Of a stretch of 41,991 nucleotides of DNA, positions 35,162 to 41,991 are shown piece after piece. The stretch lies in NCBI GenBank assembly GCA_903938445.1, contig CAJADG010000061.1:1-41991 (forward strand), given 5' to 3'. Made by a program: the position numbers and the translations under genes. Numbering within the stretch: position 1 is the stretch's first letter; each line of letters begins with the position of its first letter. The notes under the pieces were generated by a model. The model did no database searches, was not told where the DNA came from, and saw only the letters and a list, made by a program, of their open reading frames with translations. The DNA is from an uncultured Bacteroidota bacterium (GTDB lineage Bacteria; Bacteroidota; Bacteroidia; Chitinophagales; Chitinophagaceae).

Positions 35162-35683
35162 ATGAAATCAAATAAATTTTATTTTCTACTAGCTTTTTGC
35201 ATGTTCATTGGACTATTAGCCAGTGCTCAAACAAAATATGCGGTAATCAATACAAAGTATATTTTGGAGAAAATCCCTGAATATAAGGAAGCAGATAAAA
35301 AATTAAAGGAATTGGGGGATCAATGGCAACTTGAAATTGACGGCAAACAAATGACGCTCGATAAAATGTATAAAAACTACGAAGCGGAGCAGTTTATGCT
35401 TTCTGAGGAGTTAAAGAAAAAGAGAGAAGAGGAACTTTTTTTGAAAGAAAAAGAGTTGAGAGATTTGCAAAAGAAACGCTTTGGTTATGAGGGGGATTTA
35501 TTTAAGGAGCGTCAAAAATTAGTAAAACCTATTCAGGATAAAATATATAATGCAGTACAAAAAATGGCTGTATCAAGGTCTTACGACTTCATTTTAGATA
35601 AAAGTGAAGGAATAACCATTATATTTGCTGACCCGAAATTGGATAAAAGCGATGAAATTTTAAGACAATTAGGTATAAATTAG
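35162..35683 (+). CDS. OmpH/Skp family periplasmic chaperone (first copy)
   Basis: 173 residues. The signal peptide ends near LASA-QTK (residue 21). The mature chain starts with KYAVINTKYILEKIPEY, the conserved first strand of Skp, followed by a long charged coiled-coil (about 45-125) forming the tentacle, and ends with VSRSYDFILDKSEGITIIFADP. It keeps outer-membrane proteins unfolded on the way to BamA. It is 14 bases downstream of bamA. Confidence 0.93.
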   Translation: MKSNKFYFLLAFCMFIGLLASAQTKYAVINTKYILEKIPEYKEADKKLKELGDQWQLEIDGKQMTLDKMYKNYEAEQFMLSEELKKKREEELFLKEKELRDLQKKRFGYEGDLFKERQKLVKPIQDKIYNAVQKMAVSRSYDFILDKSEGITIIFADPKLDKSDEILRQLGIN

Positions 35684-35709
35684 TATAACACAAACACAAA
35701 AAATAGAGT

Positions 35710-36336
35710 ATGAAAAAAGGTTTTTTATTAGCAGCCATTTTGTTAGTGGCAGCAACTTTCACAAACAGTGCATCTGCACAAGCTCCAGTTAAAATTGGAT
35801 ATTTTGATGAGCAAAGTGTACTTGGTTTATTCCCTGGTATTCAAAAGGTTGATTCTTTAATGCAATCTTATGTTGCTGATACATTACAAGATGAGTACAA
35901 ATACACTATCAAGCAATTGCAATTACAAGACAGCATTTTCAGAAGAGATTCTGCTGATTTGGCTAAAAGACCAAAAGCATTAGAGTTAGCAACTGCTGAG
36001 TTGAACAAATTAAAAGTTAAGTATTTTAACTGGCAACAATATCAACAAGAAGCGCAACAACAAAAGCAAGATCAATTGTTATTGCCTTACAGACAAAAAA
36101 TATTTGAAGCTTTAAAGCAAGTAATTGATGAGAATAAATACACTTGGGTTTTAAATCCAACTGCTGTTACTTCTCCATATTACCAACCACCATTAGAGCA
36201 TAACTTAGCAATCAGAGTAGCTAAAAAATTGAATCTTCCTTTACCAAAAGAAATTGAAGAAGCATTTAGAGTAGCTACAGGGGGTGCTCCTGCAAAAGCA
36301 GCTGCAGCTCCAGCTAAGGCTCCTGTAAAAAAATAA
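35710..36336 (+). CDS. OmpH/Skp family periplasmic chaperone (second copy)
   Basis: 208 residues. Signal peptide to about residue 23 (TNSASA-QAP). The strand KIGYFDEQSVLGLFPGI replaces that of the first copy. A glutamine-rich helix (about 95-125, many QQ pairs) forms the coiled-coil arm. The C-terminus is an Ala/Pro/Lys-rich tail not seen in the first copy. Paralogous to the preceding gene with low identity, so the two may serve different clients. A strong terminator begins 22 bases downstream. Confidence 0.9.
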   Translation: MKKGFLLAAILLVAATFTNSASAQAPVKIGYFDEQSVLGLFPGIQKVDSLMQSYVADTLQDEYKYTIKQLQLQDSIFRRDSADLAKRPKALELATAELNKLKVKYFNWQQYQQEAQQQKQDQLLLPYRQKIFEALKQVIDENKYTWVLNPTAVTSPYYQPPLEHNLAIRVAKKLNLPLPKEIEEAFRVATGGAPAKAAAAPAKAPVKK

Positions 36337-36357
36337 TAGTATTTAAAAATATATTAT

Positions 36358-36396
36358 CTAAGAACCTCGTTGTTATGCAACGAGGTTCTTAGTTTT
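36358..36396 (+). terminator. Intrinsic terminator after the second ompH gene
   Basis: A perfect 15-base stem (CTAAGAACCTCGTTG and its complement) with loop TTATG, followed by TTTT. It ends the bamA-ompH transcript before murI. Confidence 0.88.
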
Positions 36397-36414
36397 ACAA
36401 CAAGTTTTAAATAT

Positions 36415-37236
36415 ATGTCAGCACCAATAGGCGTTTTTGATAGTGGTTACGGCGGGTTAACTATTTTAAAGGAATTGAAAGAACAATTGCCACAGTATGA
36501 TTATTTATATTTAGGCGACAATGCCCGTGCACCTTATGGTACTAGATCATTTGAAACGGTGTATGAATATACTTTAGAGGCAGTGAAATGGTTTTTTGAT
36601 CAAGGTTGCTCCTTAGTAATTTTAGCATGCAATACTGCATCAGCAAAAGCACTTCGAAATATTCAACAATTAGACCTGCCTAAAATTGCTCCTAGTAAAA
36701 GAGTCTTGGGCGTCATTAGACCCTCATCCGAAGTACTAGGTATTTTTTCTACAACTGGTCATGTAGGCATTTTGGCAACTGTAGGAACGGTTCAAAGTGA
36801 TAGTTATATTATGGAAATGGCTAAGTTTTTTCCAACCGTGCAAGTTCACCAACAAGCATGTCCAATGTGGGTTCCACTTATTGAAAACGGGGAATATGAT
36901 CAGCCAGGCGCCGATTACTTTGTAAAGGAGTATTTAGACCAACTTTTTAGCCAATCTAAGGACATTGATAGTATTTTACTAGCGTGCACCCATTATCCTT
37001 TGCTGGAGGCTAAAATCAAAGCTTATTTGCCTGCTGGAGTTAAACTCATTTCTCAGGGGCATATTGTAGCGGAAAGTTTGGTGCAATACCTTGATAATCA
37101 CCCAGAAATAGCTAAGCAATGCAGTCAAAATGGACAGCTTCAATTTTATACAACCGATAATGCCCAAACCTTTGAAAAACAGGGAAGTTTCTTCTTTGGA
37201 CAAAAAATTGAAGCAAAACACACAGATTTAGCTTAA
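36415..37236 (+). CDS. murI: Glutamate racemase
   Basis: 273 residues from ATG 36415; an in-frame TTG at 36370 lies inside the terminator stem and is rejected. Converts L- to D-glutamate for peptidoglycan. Active-site residues are Asp9 in GVFDSGYGGLT, Cys72 in ACNTASAKAL and Cys191 in LACTHYPLLE. It lies downstream of a strong terminator, so it needs its own promoter or read-through; no clear -7 box is visible in the 20 bases before the ATG. Confidence 0.96.
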   Translation: MSAPIGVFDSGYGGLTILKELKEQLPQYDYLYLGDNARAPYGTRSFETVYEYTLEAVKWFFDQGCSLVILACNTASAKALRNIQQLDLPKIAPSKRVLGVIRPSSEVLGIFSTTGHVGILATVGTVQSDSYIMEMAKFFPTVQVHQQACPMWVPLIENGEYDQPGADYFVKEYLDQLFSQSKDIDSILLACTHYPLLEAKIKAYLPAGVKLISQGHIVAESLVQYLDNHPEIAKQCSQNGQLQFYTTDNAQTFEKQGSFFFGQKIEAKHTDLA

Positions 37237-37253
37237 GATTTCAAAAAATACCC

Positions 37254-37261
37254 TATTTTTG
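37254..37261 (+). promoter_or_regulatory. rpmH promoter -7 box
   Basis: TATTTTTG matches the consensus exactly. A start about 6 bases downstream would give an rpmH leader of roughly 77 bases, much longer than other leaders in this window. Confidence 0.5.
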
Positions 37262-37283
37262 CCGTCCTTTCACAGGTAGTGGT

Positions 37284-37334
37284 ATGGTGACTGCTATTGA
37301 ACGTGGAAACAATATTAGCGAACTAAGTAAGTAA
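37284..37334 (+). CDS. Possible 16-residue leader peptide upstream of rpmH
   Basis: ATG 37284 opens a frame encoding [16 protein letters not shown] and stops with TAA at 37332-37334, 10 bases before the rpmH ATG. It lies wholly within the predicted rpmH leader. Length, position and stop just before the main gene are typical of leader peptides or translational coupling. I cannot tell whether it is translated, and a frame of this length can arise by chance. Confidence 0.3.
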   Translation: MVTAIERGNNISELSK

Positions 37335-37344
37335 AAAAAACAAG

Positions 37345-37500
37345 ATGAAACGTACATTTCAACCTCATAAACGTCGTCGTAAATCAGTTCATGGTTTCCG
37401 TAAGCGTATGGAATCAGCTAATGGTCGTAAAGTATTAGCAAGCCGCCGTAAGAAAGGACGCAAGAAATTAACTGTATCTAGCGAGAAAGGATTAAAATAA
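37345..37500 (+). CDS. rpmH: 50S ribosomal protein L34
   Basis: 51 residues. The start [18 protein letters not shown] and the RK-rich remainder ([21 protein letters not shown]) are unmistakable L34 signatures. The C-terminus has a short extension ([11 protein letters not shown]). It is followed by a terminator and then rnpA, the classical order. Confidence 0.97.
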   Translation: MKRTFQPHKRRRKSVHGFRKRMESANGRKVLASRRKKGRKKLTVSSEKGLK

Positions 37501-37532
37501 TTTAACCTCAATCCATAGAAATTGATATTTTT

Positions 37533-37563
37533 AAAGTCCTCTCGTTTTCGAGAGGACTTTTTT
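37533..37563 (+). terminator. Terminator/attenuator between rpmH and rnpA
   Basis: A perfect 12-base stem (AAAGTCCTCTCG and complement) with loop TTTT and a six-T run (37558-37563). It would keep L34 expression much higher than RnpA by letting only partial read-through. Confidence 0.85.
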
Positions 37564-37587
37564 AATGCCCGCTTTTAAATAATCAAA

Positions 37588-38037
37588 TTGCCCAATTTAT
37601 TTACATATCAAAAAAAAGATAAACTTAAAAGCCGTAAACAAACACAACACTTGTTTGCGAAGGGGCAATCTATGAATGCATTCCCCATCAAATTAATTTA
37701 TACGATTGAATTGGCAGAAACATTAATTGAGTTAGAACCGAACCCACCTTTTAATATAGAAGAAATTAAATTAAAAGGCCTACTTCAAACTGGAGTGGGT
37801 GCACCAAGTAGAACTTTTCGCAAGGCCGTGATGCGTAATAGAGTTAAGCGTTTATTGCGCGAAGGTTATCGTTTAGAAAAGCCTACATTCCTTTCTAGTG
37901 CTTCATTGCAGGGCAAGCGTGTAAATTTATTTTTCTTATATACGGATGCTACAGTGTTGTCTCAAAAAGAGATTCAAGAAAAAATTAAGCAATTATTAAA
38001 TAGGCTTTCAGAAAAATTAAATCAGCCGATCAAGTGA
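37588..38037 (+). CDS. rnpA: Ribonuclease P protein component
   Basis: 149 residues. Protein cofactor of RNase P for tRNA 5' maturation. The start [18 protein letters not shown] and the RNR box [16 protein letters not shown] are characteristic. It starts at TTG 37588: no in-frame ATG precedes the conserved core. Compared with the roughly 115-residue family norm there is an insertion near residues 43-62 (acidic, [13 protein letters not shown]). It overlaps yidD by 4 bases (GTGA). Confidence 0.94.
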   Translation: MPNLFTYQKKDKLKSRKQTQHLFAKGQSMNAFPIKLIYTIELAETLIELEPNPPFNIEEIKLKGLLQTGVGAPSRTFRKAVMRNRVKRLLREGYRLEKPTFLSSASLQGKRVNLFFLYTDATVLSQKEIQEKIKQLLNRLSEKLNQPIK

Positions 38038-38267
38038 ATACGCTAAAGAAAATAGTAGCCTTTCCATTTATCATGTTGATTCGTTTTTATCAATATGCAC
38101 TTTCTCCTTATTTGGGCGGAAGCAAATGCAGGTATACTCCAACTTGTTCTCAGTATACCTTAGAAGCTATCAAAAAATTTGGCCCCATAAAAGGTATCTT
38201 TCTAGGGGCCAAACGTTTAAGTAAATGTCATCCTGGTGGAGGACATGGATATGATCCTGTTCCTTAA
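38034..38267 (+). CDS. yidD: Membrane protein insertion efficiency factor YidD
   Basis: 77 residues from GTG 38034. [30 protein letters not shown] and [13 protein letters not shown] carry the family pattern with its three cysteines. It assists YidC at the inner membrane. yidC, which often follows, is not here; sod converges with a 3-base gap. Confidence 0.95.
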   Translation: MNTLKKIVAFPFIMLIRFYQYALSPYLGGSKCRYTPTCSQYTLEAIKKFGPIKGIFLGAKRLSKCHPGGGHGYDPVP

Positions 38268-38270
38268 TAA

Positions 38271-38876
38271 TTATTTTGCAGCTGCAAATCTTTCAGCTAC
38301 TACAGACCAGTTTACGACATTCCAAAAAGCAGCTAAATAGTCAGCTCTTCTGTTTTGATATTTTAAATAGTATGCGTGCTCCCATACGTCCGCTCCTAAT
38401 AATGGAGTTCCTTTCACTTCTGCCACATCCATTAATGGATTGTCTTGATTTGGAGTTGAGCTCACTTCTAATTTACCCTCTTTTACAATTAACCAAGCCC
38501 ATCCACTACCAAAACGAGTCATTCCCGCAGCAGCGAATTTTTCTTTGAAAGCATCAAAGCTTCCAAAAGCAGCTGTGATAGCATCTGCTAAAGCACCAGT
38601 GGGTGTGCCACCCGCATTAGGTGCTAAACTAGCCCAGAAAAAGCTATGGTTCCAGTGACCACCACCGTTGTTTCTTACGGCAGGGCTAATAGATCCAGCA
38701 ACTGCTACTAATTCTTCTAAGCTCTTGCCTTCATTAGGTGTGCCGGCAACCGCTTTATTTAAATTGTCTACATATGCTTGGTGATGCTTGCCATGATGAA
38801 TTTGCATGGTTAAAGTATCAAAATGTGGTTCTAATGCTTCGTGTGCGTATGGTAACGCTGGTAAAGTAAATGACAT
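38271..38876 (-). CDS. Superoxide dismutase, Mn-type
   Basis: 201 residues. Metal ligands are H27, H77 (HWNHSFFW), D163 and H167 (DVWEHAYY). [11 protein letters not shown] and Gln144 in PNQDNPLM are features of Mn-dependent rather than Fe-dependent enzymes, where the Gln comes from the earlier NHxF region. Cambialistic use cannot be excluded. It has no signal peptide and is therefore cytosolic. A -7 box is at 38908-38915. Confidence 0.95.
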   Translation of the reverse strand: MSFTLPALPYAHEALEPHFDTLTMQIHHGKHHQAYVDNLNKAVAGTPNEGKSLEELVAVAGSISPAVRNNGGGHWNHSFFWASLAPNAGGTPTGALADAITAAFGSFDAFKEKFAAAGMTRFGSGWAWLIVKEGKLEVSSTPNQDNPLMDVAEVKGTPLLGADVWEHAYYLKYQNRRADYLAAFWNVVNWSVVAERFAAAK

Positions 38877-38907
38877 ATTTTTTATTTATTGTTTCTTGAA
38901 TGAGGTT

Positions 38908-38915
38908 CAAAATTA
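38908..38915 (-). promoter_or_regulatory. sod promoter -7 box
   Basis: TAATTTTG on the minus strand, exact match, 31 bases upstream of the ATG at 38876. No clear -33 element. Confidence 0.5.
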
Positions 38916-38983
38916 CACCCCTTTCCCTTGATTTAACCTAATCGCAACCATTTTTTCCCTAATTAGAAAGTTAATTTTTGAAA

Positions 38984-39442
38984 CTAACGCTTTGCCTTAA
39001 AAAAGGTCTGCATAAGTGATGCACATTCTTCTTGTAATATGCCACCAGTAAGCGTAGTGGAGGGGTGAAAAGGATTTTTTTCAGTCACGCGGCGGTAACT
39101 ATTTTTTTCATCGTAAGCACCAAATACAATATGCCCAATTTTATTCCAGTACAATGCGCCGGCGCACATTAAACAGGGCTCCAACGTTACGTAAAGTGTT
39201 GCTTCGGGTAGATATTTCATTTGCAAACTTTCACATGCGGTAGTAATGGCTAGAATTTCGGCGTGGGCTGTTACATCTTTTAGCAATTGTACTTGATTGT
39301 AAGCCTTAGCAATTATTTTACCATGCATTGCAATTACAGCACCAACGGGCACTTCATCAACGTCAAAGGCCCTCTGTGCTTGCACGAGGGCCTGACGCAT
39401 AAATTTTTCATGAGTATTTGAAATAGAATCTAAACTTGACAC
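38984..39442 (-). CDS. tadA: tRNA-specific adenosine deaminase
   Basis: 152 residues. Deaminates A34 to inosine in tRNA-Arg. The zinc site is H60 and E62 (HAE) plus C90 and C93 (PCLMC). FMRQALVQAQRAFDVDEVPVGAV and VFGAYDEKN follow the TadA pattern, though guanine or cytosine deaminase relatives are similar. The start is GTG 39442, whose G overlaps the TAG stop of the DUF1080 gene (TAGTG), pointing to coupled translation with an apparently unrelated upstream gene. Confidence 0.88.
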   Translation of the reverse strand: MSSLDSISNTHEKFMRQALVQAQRAFDVDEVPVGAVIAMHGKIIAKAYNQVQLLKDVTAHAEILAITTACESLQMKYLPEATLYVTLEPCLMCAGALYWNKIGHIVFGAYDEKNSYRRVTEKNPFHPSTTLTGGILQEECASLMQTFFKAKR

Positions 39443-40131
39443 TATAACTTTTGAATTTTTATATTTCTATACGACACTTCATTGCCATGATCCTGTAAAG
39501 CAATATGGCCAGAGAATGTTTTTCCAAAATCTGGCATATCACCTCTTCCAAATTTAGATCTTCTGATTAATTCTTTCCAGCTATCATCACCTAAATGTGT
39601 TTTGATAACAGTAACATCGTTCATTACTAATTCTAAAACACCTTTATTCGCAATAATATCTACTTTATTCCATTCGCCATAAGGCTTAACATGTCCTTCG
39701 TTACCAACAATTAAATCATAAAGATTTCCTGCACGGTGACTAATAATTTTTGCATCCGGATGACCATCATTATCTAACACTTGAAATTCTGGTCCAGTGT
39801 AAAATGTGTAATCATATTTTTTTGGATCATCTTGTACAAAAAATAAAATACCACTATTGCCATTTTTAGAAATTTTCCATTCTAATTGCAAATGAAAATC
39901 GCTGAAACTATCATCAGTCACTAAATCACCGCCACCTTTGCCATTTGTTTTAGCTGAAGGATCAAATGTAATTGTGCCGTCTGTTACTTTCCAAGCTACA
40001 CCTGCCGTTTTTTCACCATAACTATGCCAGCCATTTGTTGTCTTTCCATCAAATAAGGAAGTCCATTTTTCTTGTGCATTTACTTGCGCAAAAGCAAGCA
40101 TAGTAAGTAATGCAAGTGTCATTTTTTTCAT
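39442..40131 (-). CDS. Secreted DUF1080 protein (3-keto-disaccharide hydrolase-like)
   Basis: 229 residues from ATG 40131. The signal peptide is cleaved near VNA-QEK (residue 19). The DUF1080 lectin-like jelly-roll starts WTSLFDGKTTNGWHSYG, with later landmarks DFHLQLEWKISKNGNSGILFFV, GPEFQVLDNDGHPDAK and GHIALQDHGNEVSYRNIKI. Members have been linked to hydrolysis of 3-keto-glycosides. Neighbours (sugar isomerase/epimerase, cytochrome c, Gfo/Idh/MocA) fit that role. The assignment as an enzyme is inference. Confidence 0.88.
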   Translation of the reverse strand: MKKMTLALLTMLAFAQVNAQEKWTSLFDGKTTNGWHSYGEKTAGVAWKVTDGTITFDPSAKTNGKGGGDLVTDDSFSDFHLQLEWKISKNGNSGILFFVQDDPKKYDYTFYTGPEFQVLDNDGHPDAKIISHRAGNLYDLIVGNEGHVKPYGEWNKVDIIANKGVLELVMNDVTVIKTHLGDDSWKELIRRSKFGRGDMPDFGKTFSGHIALQDHGNEVSYRNIKIQKL

Positions 40132-40154
40132 AAGCAATCGTTGGTTTTAAAAAT

Positions 40155-40544
40155 CTATTTTTTTAATAATAAAACATATTTTGCCAAAGCCTCAGCATCT
40201 TCTTGAGATAAAGTTGGATGTGGAGTCATTGGAATAGCACCCCAGTTACCGCTGCCGCCTTTGATGATTTTTTCAGCAAGCATTTTTACATTTGCGTCTG
40301 TGTTTTCATATTTCGCTGCAACATCTTTATAAGCAGGTCCAATATTTTTTTCATTTACTTTATGACAAGTCAAACAATCACTTTTGCCCACTAATGCTAA
40401 ACCTTTTTGATAATCTGGATTATCAGACAATGAACTTGTTGATGTGCTAGCTGTTGCAGTAGCATCTCCTGATTTACTTTCCTTGTTTCCACCACATGCA
40501 AATAATGCTACCACAGTTACAATTGTACCTAGAACCTTTTTCAT
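40155..40544 (-). CDS. Lipoprotein c-type cytochrome
   Basis: 129 residues. The lipobox LFAC (Cys17) predicts a membrane-anchored periplasmic lipoprotein, followed by a Ser/Thr/Ala-rich linker to about residue 40. One heme motif CLTCH (57-61) and a distal Met106 (GAIPMTPHP) make a class I mono-heme cytochrome. It probably passes electrons from a sugar dehydrogenase or another periplasmic donor to the oxidase chain. It lies 23 bases upstream of the DUF1080 ATG and 28 bases after the isomerase gene. Confidence 0.93.
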   Translation of the reverse strand: MKKVLGTIVTVVALFACGGNKESKSGDATATASTSTSSLSDNPDYQKGLALVGKSDCLTCHKVNEKNIGPAYKDVAAKYENTDANVKMLAEKIIKGGSGNWGAIPMTPHPTLSQEDAEALAKYVLLLKK

Positions 40545-40572
40545 ACTTTAATTTTTATAGTTTATGATTTGA

Positions 40573-41628
40573 TTATTGAATTCCTAAAATCTTTTTATTG
40601 AACGCTTCGTCAGAACCTGTACTAGCAAAGTCATCAAAAGCTTTTTCTGTTACTTTAATTATATTATTTTGAATAAATATGGCTCCTTCTGCAGCACCTA
40701 CTTCAGGATGTTTTAAACAACATTCCCATTCCATTACAGCCCATCCTTTATAATCGTATGCAGCAAGCTTGCTAAAGATACTTTTAAAATCTACTTGACC
40801 ATCACCTAAGGATCTAAATCTTCCGGCACGGTCAATCCAATTTTGATAGCCTCCGTATACGCCTTGTTTTGCAGAAGGGTTAAATTCAGCGTCTTTCACA
40901 TGGAACATTTTAATGCGCTCATGAAAGGCGTCAATGTATCCTAAATAATCCATGCATTGTAAAACAAAGTGCGATGGATCATATAATAAACATGCTCTTG
41001 GATGTTGATTCACTTTATCTAAAAACATTTCATAGGAAACACCATCGTGTAAATCTTCGCCAGGATGAATCTCATAACATAAGTCAACACCTACTTTATC
41101 ATATTCATTTAAGATAGGAGTCCATCTTTTTGCCAATTCTGCAAAACCAGTTTCTACCAATCCAGCAGGACGTTGTGGCCAAGGATACACCGTATGCCAT
41201 AACAATGCACCACTAAATGTTGCAGAGGCATTTAAGCCTAAATTTTGAGATGCTTTTGCTGCATATTTTAATTGTTGTACTGCCCATTCGGTTCTTGCTT
41301 TTGCATTACCACGCACTTCAGCTGGAGCGAATCCATCAAATTGTGCATCATATGCTGGGTGTACAGCAACTAATTGTCCTTGTAAATGGGTAGATAGTTC
41401 AGTGATTTCTAAACCTGCTGCATGTACGATGCCTTTAATTTCGTCAGCATAGGTTTTGCTTTCTGCTGCTTTTTGTAAATCAATACAACGTGCATCCCAA
41501 CTTGGAATTTGCACACCCTTGAAACCCAATCCAGCAGCCCATTTGCAGATACCTTCTAAAGTATTGAAAGGAGCAACATCGCCCATAAATTGAGCTAAAA
41601 ATATTCCTGGTCCTTTTACTGTTGTCAT
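40573..41628 (-). CDS. Sugar phosphate isomerase/epimerase family protein
   Basis: 351 residues, TIM-barrel of the xylose isomerase-like superfamily. Metal-site residues are suggested by YEIHPGED, LLYDPSHFVLQ, MFHVKDAEF and a Glu in VMEWECC. No signal peptide, so cytosolic. Such proteins act on keto-sugars, inositol derivatives or hydroxypyruvate. The context suggests processing of a product released by the DUF1080 protein. It starts 48 bases after the Gfo/Idh/MocA stop, likely the same transcript. Confidence 0.88.
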   Translation of the reverse strand: MTTVKGPGIFLAQFMGDVAPFNTLEGICKWAAGLGFKGVQIPSWDARCIDLQKAAESKTYADEIKGIVHAAGLEITELSTHLQGQLVAVHPAYDAQFDGFAPAEVRGNAKARTEWAVQQLKYAAKASQNLGLNASATFSGALLWHTVYPWPQRPAGLVETGFAELAKRWTPILNEYDKVGVDLCYEIHPGEDLHDGVSYEMFLDKVNQHPRACLLYDPSHFVLQCMDYLGYIDAFHERIKMFHVKDAEFNPSAKQGVYGGYQNWIDRAGRFRSLGDGQVDFKSIFSKLAAYDYKGWAVMEWECCLKHPEVGAAEGAIFIQNNIIKVTEKAFDDFASTGSDEAFNKKILGIQ

Positions 41629-41676
41629 TTTTTTAATTTAATAGCGTAAGTGTCGTTCTTAATTTTTTAAATGGGC

Positions 41677-41991
41677 TTACAAAACGTAAGGAGTCCATTT
41701 TTTGTCAGATTGTGAGGACGCAACTACATTATCTATAAATGCCATACCTCTTAATCCGTCTTCAATGCCAGGGAAATCAAGCATTTCAGGGGTAGGCGTA
41801 GTGCCATCTATTTTGCAACCAAGTGTCAATGCAAAATTGCGATAGATGTTTGCAAATGCTTCCAAGTATCCTTCAGGATGGCCTGCAGGAGTTCGACAAT
41901 TATGACTTGCTGCTTTATATAAATGTGCACTCCCTGCTCTTAATATTTGTGCAGGTGCTTCTAACCATTTTACAATTAAAGAATTGGGCTC
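41677..41991 (-). CDS. Gfo/Idh/MocA family oxidoreductase, C-terminal end (partial)
   Basis: The frame is open to the right edge; the last 104 residues are visible. RTPAGHPEGYLEAFANIYRNFA is the characteristic C-terminal segment of NAD(P)-dependent sugar oxidoreductases of this family, ending in KKWTPYVL. The N-terminal Rossmann domain lies outside. It is probably the first visible gene of the sugar operon running leftward to tadA. Confidence 0.88.
   Translation of the reverse strand, partial: EPNSLIVKWLEAPAQILRAGSAHLYKAASHNCRTPAGHPEGYLEAFANIYRNFALTLGCKIDGTTPTPEMLDFPGIEDGLRGMAFIDNVVASSQSDKKWTPYVL

Noticed and set aside
36370..36414. Upstream extension of MurI to TTG 36370
   Set aside because: The codon lies within the stem of the terminator after ompH.
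1..41991. tRNA, rRNA, CRISPR, insertion sequence or prophage genes
   Set aside because: All intergenic gaps were read and are at most about 130 bases. None shows a cloverleaf, regularly spaced repeats, transposase or phage genes.

Overview
The window looks like a chromosomal segment of a Bacteroidota bacterium, most likely a member of the Chitinophagaceae or a close relative. The sequence is AT-rich. Promoters follow the Bacteroidota pattern (-7 box TAnnTTTG, sometimes with TTTG or TTG 18 bases upstream), and Shine-Dalgarno sequences are essentially absent. The gene set contains lineage markers: GldC, an IPExxxVDY protein, a DUF6089 barrel, the uppS-bamA-ompH-ompH-murI order, and the birA/rsfS-ftsH-LUD order. 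Genes are tightly packed and mostly housekeeping. I see no tRNA, rRNA, insertion sequence, prophage or CRISPR array, and no gene-free stretch longer than about 130 bases.

Layout. 1-1732 (-): a MarR regulator and a VLCAD-like acyl-CoA dehydrogenase cut by the left edge. 1808-5930: a fused cytidylyltransferase/GHMP kinase, a membrane GT2 glycosyltransferase, KorB without KorA, and an orphan LuxR-type regulator. 6001-9079: a YciO/TsaC-type protein, RNase HII, heme A synthase and PdxH, ending at a 30-base perfect palindromic terminator. 9203-11863 (-): a CarB that consists only of its N-terminal half, followed by a transketolase C-terminal half without its partner. 11979-16788: Bcp peroxiredoxin, FeoB, a secreted M28 peptidase with a PDZ domain, and an IPExxxVDY protein. 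16828-18672 (-): selD and birA. 18739-23785 (+): rsfS, ftsH, a LUD protein, lpxH and an MscS channel.

23794-28464: a MerR regulator diverges from a run containing an unrecognised GT-B-like protein, gldC, yqeY, cvpA, an alpha/beta hydrolase and a CBS protein. 28457-37236 (+): an envelope block of POTRA/Omp85-like protein, nadK, DUF6089 barrel, uppS, bamA, two OmpH/Skp chaperones and murI. 37284-38267 (+): rpmH (with a possible leader peptide), rnpA and yidD. 38271-41991 (-): a Mn-type superoxide dismutase, then tadA, a DUF1080 protein, a lipoprotein cytochrome c, a sugar isomerase/epimerase and the C-terminal end of a Gfo/Idh/MocA oxidoreductase. These last genes look like the edge of a keto-sugar catabolic locus.

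I do not see a clear-cut new defence or mobile system. The points most worth a second look are: the half-length CarB; the cytidylyltransferase-GHMP kinase fusion; two 16-base palindromes with identical arms and spacing, at marR and between birA and rsfS, which could define a small acyl-CoA/biotin regulon; promoter boxes ending only 3-5 bases before ATG at several genes, suggesting leaderless transcripts; and a 16-codon reading frame in the rpmH leader.
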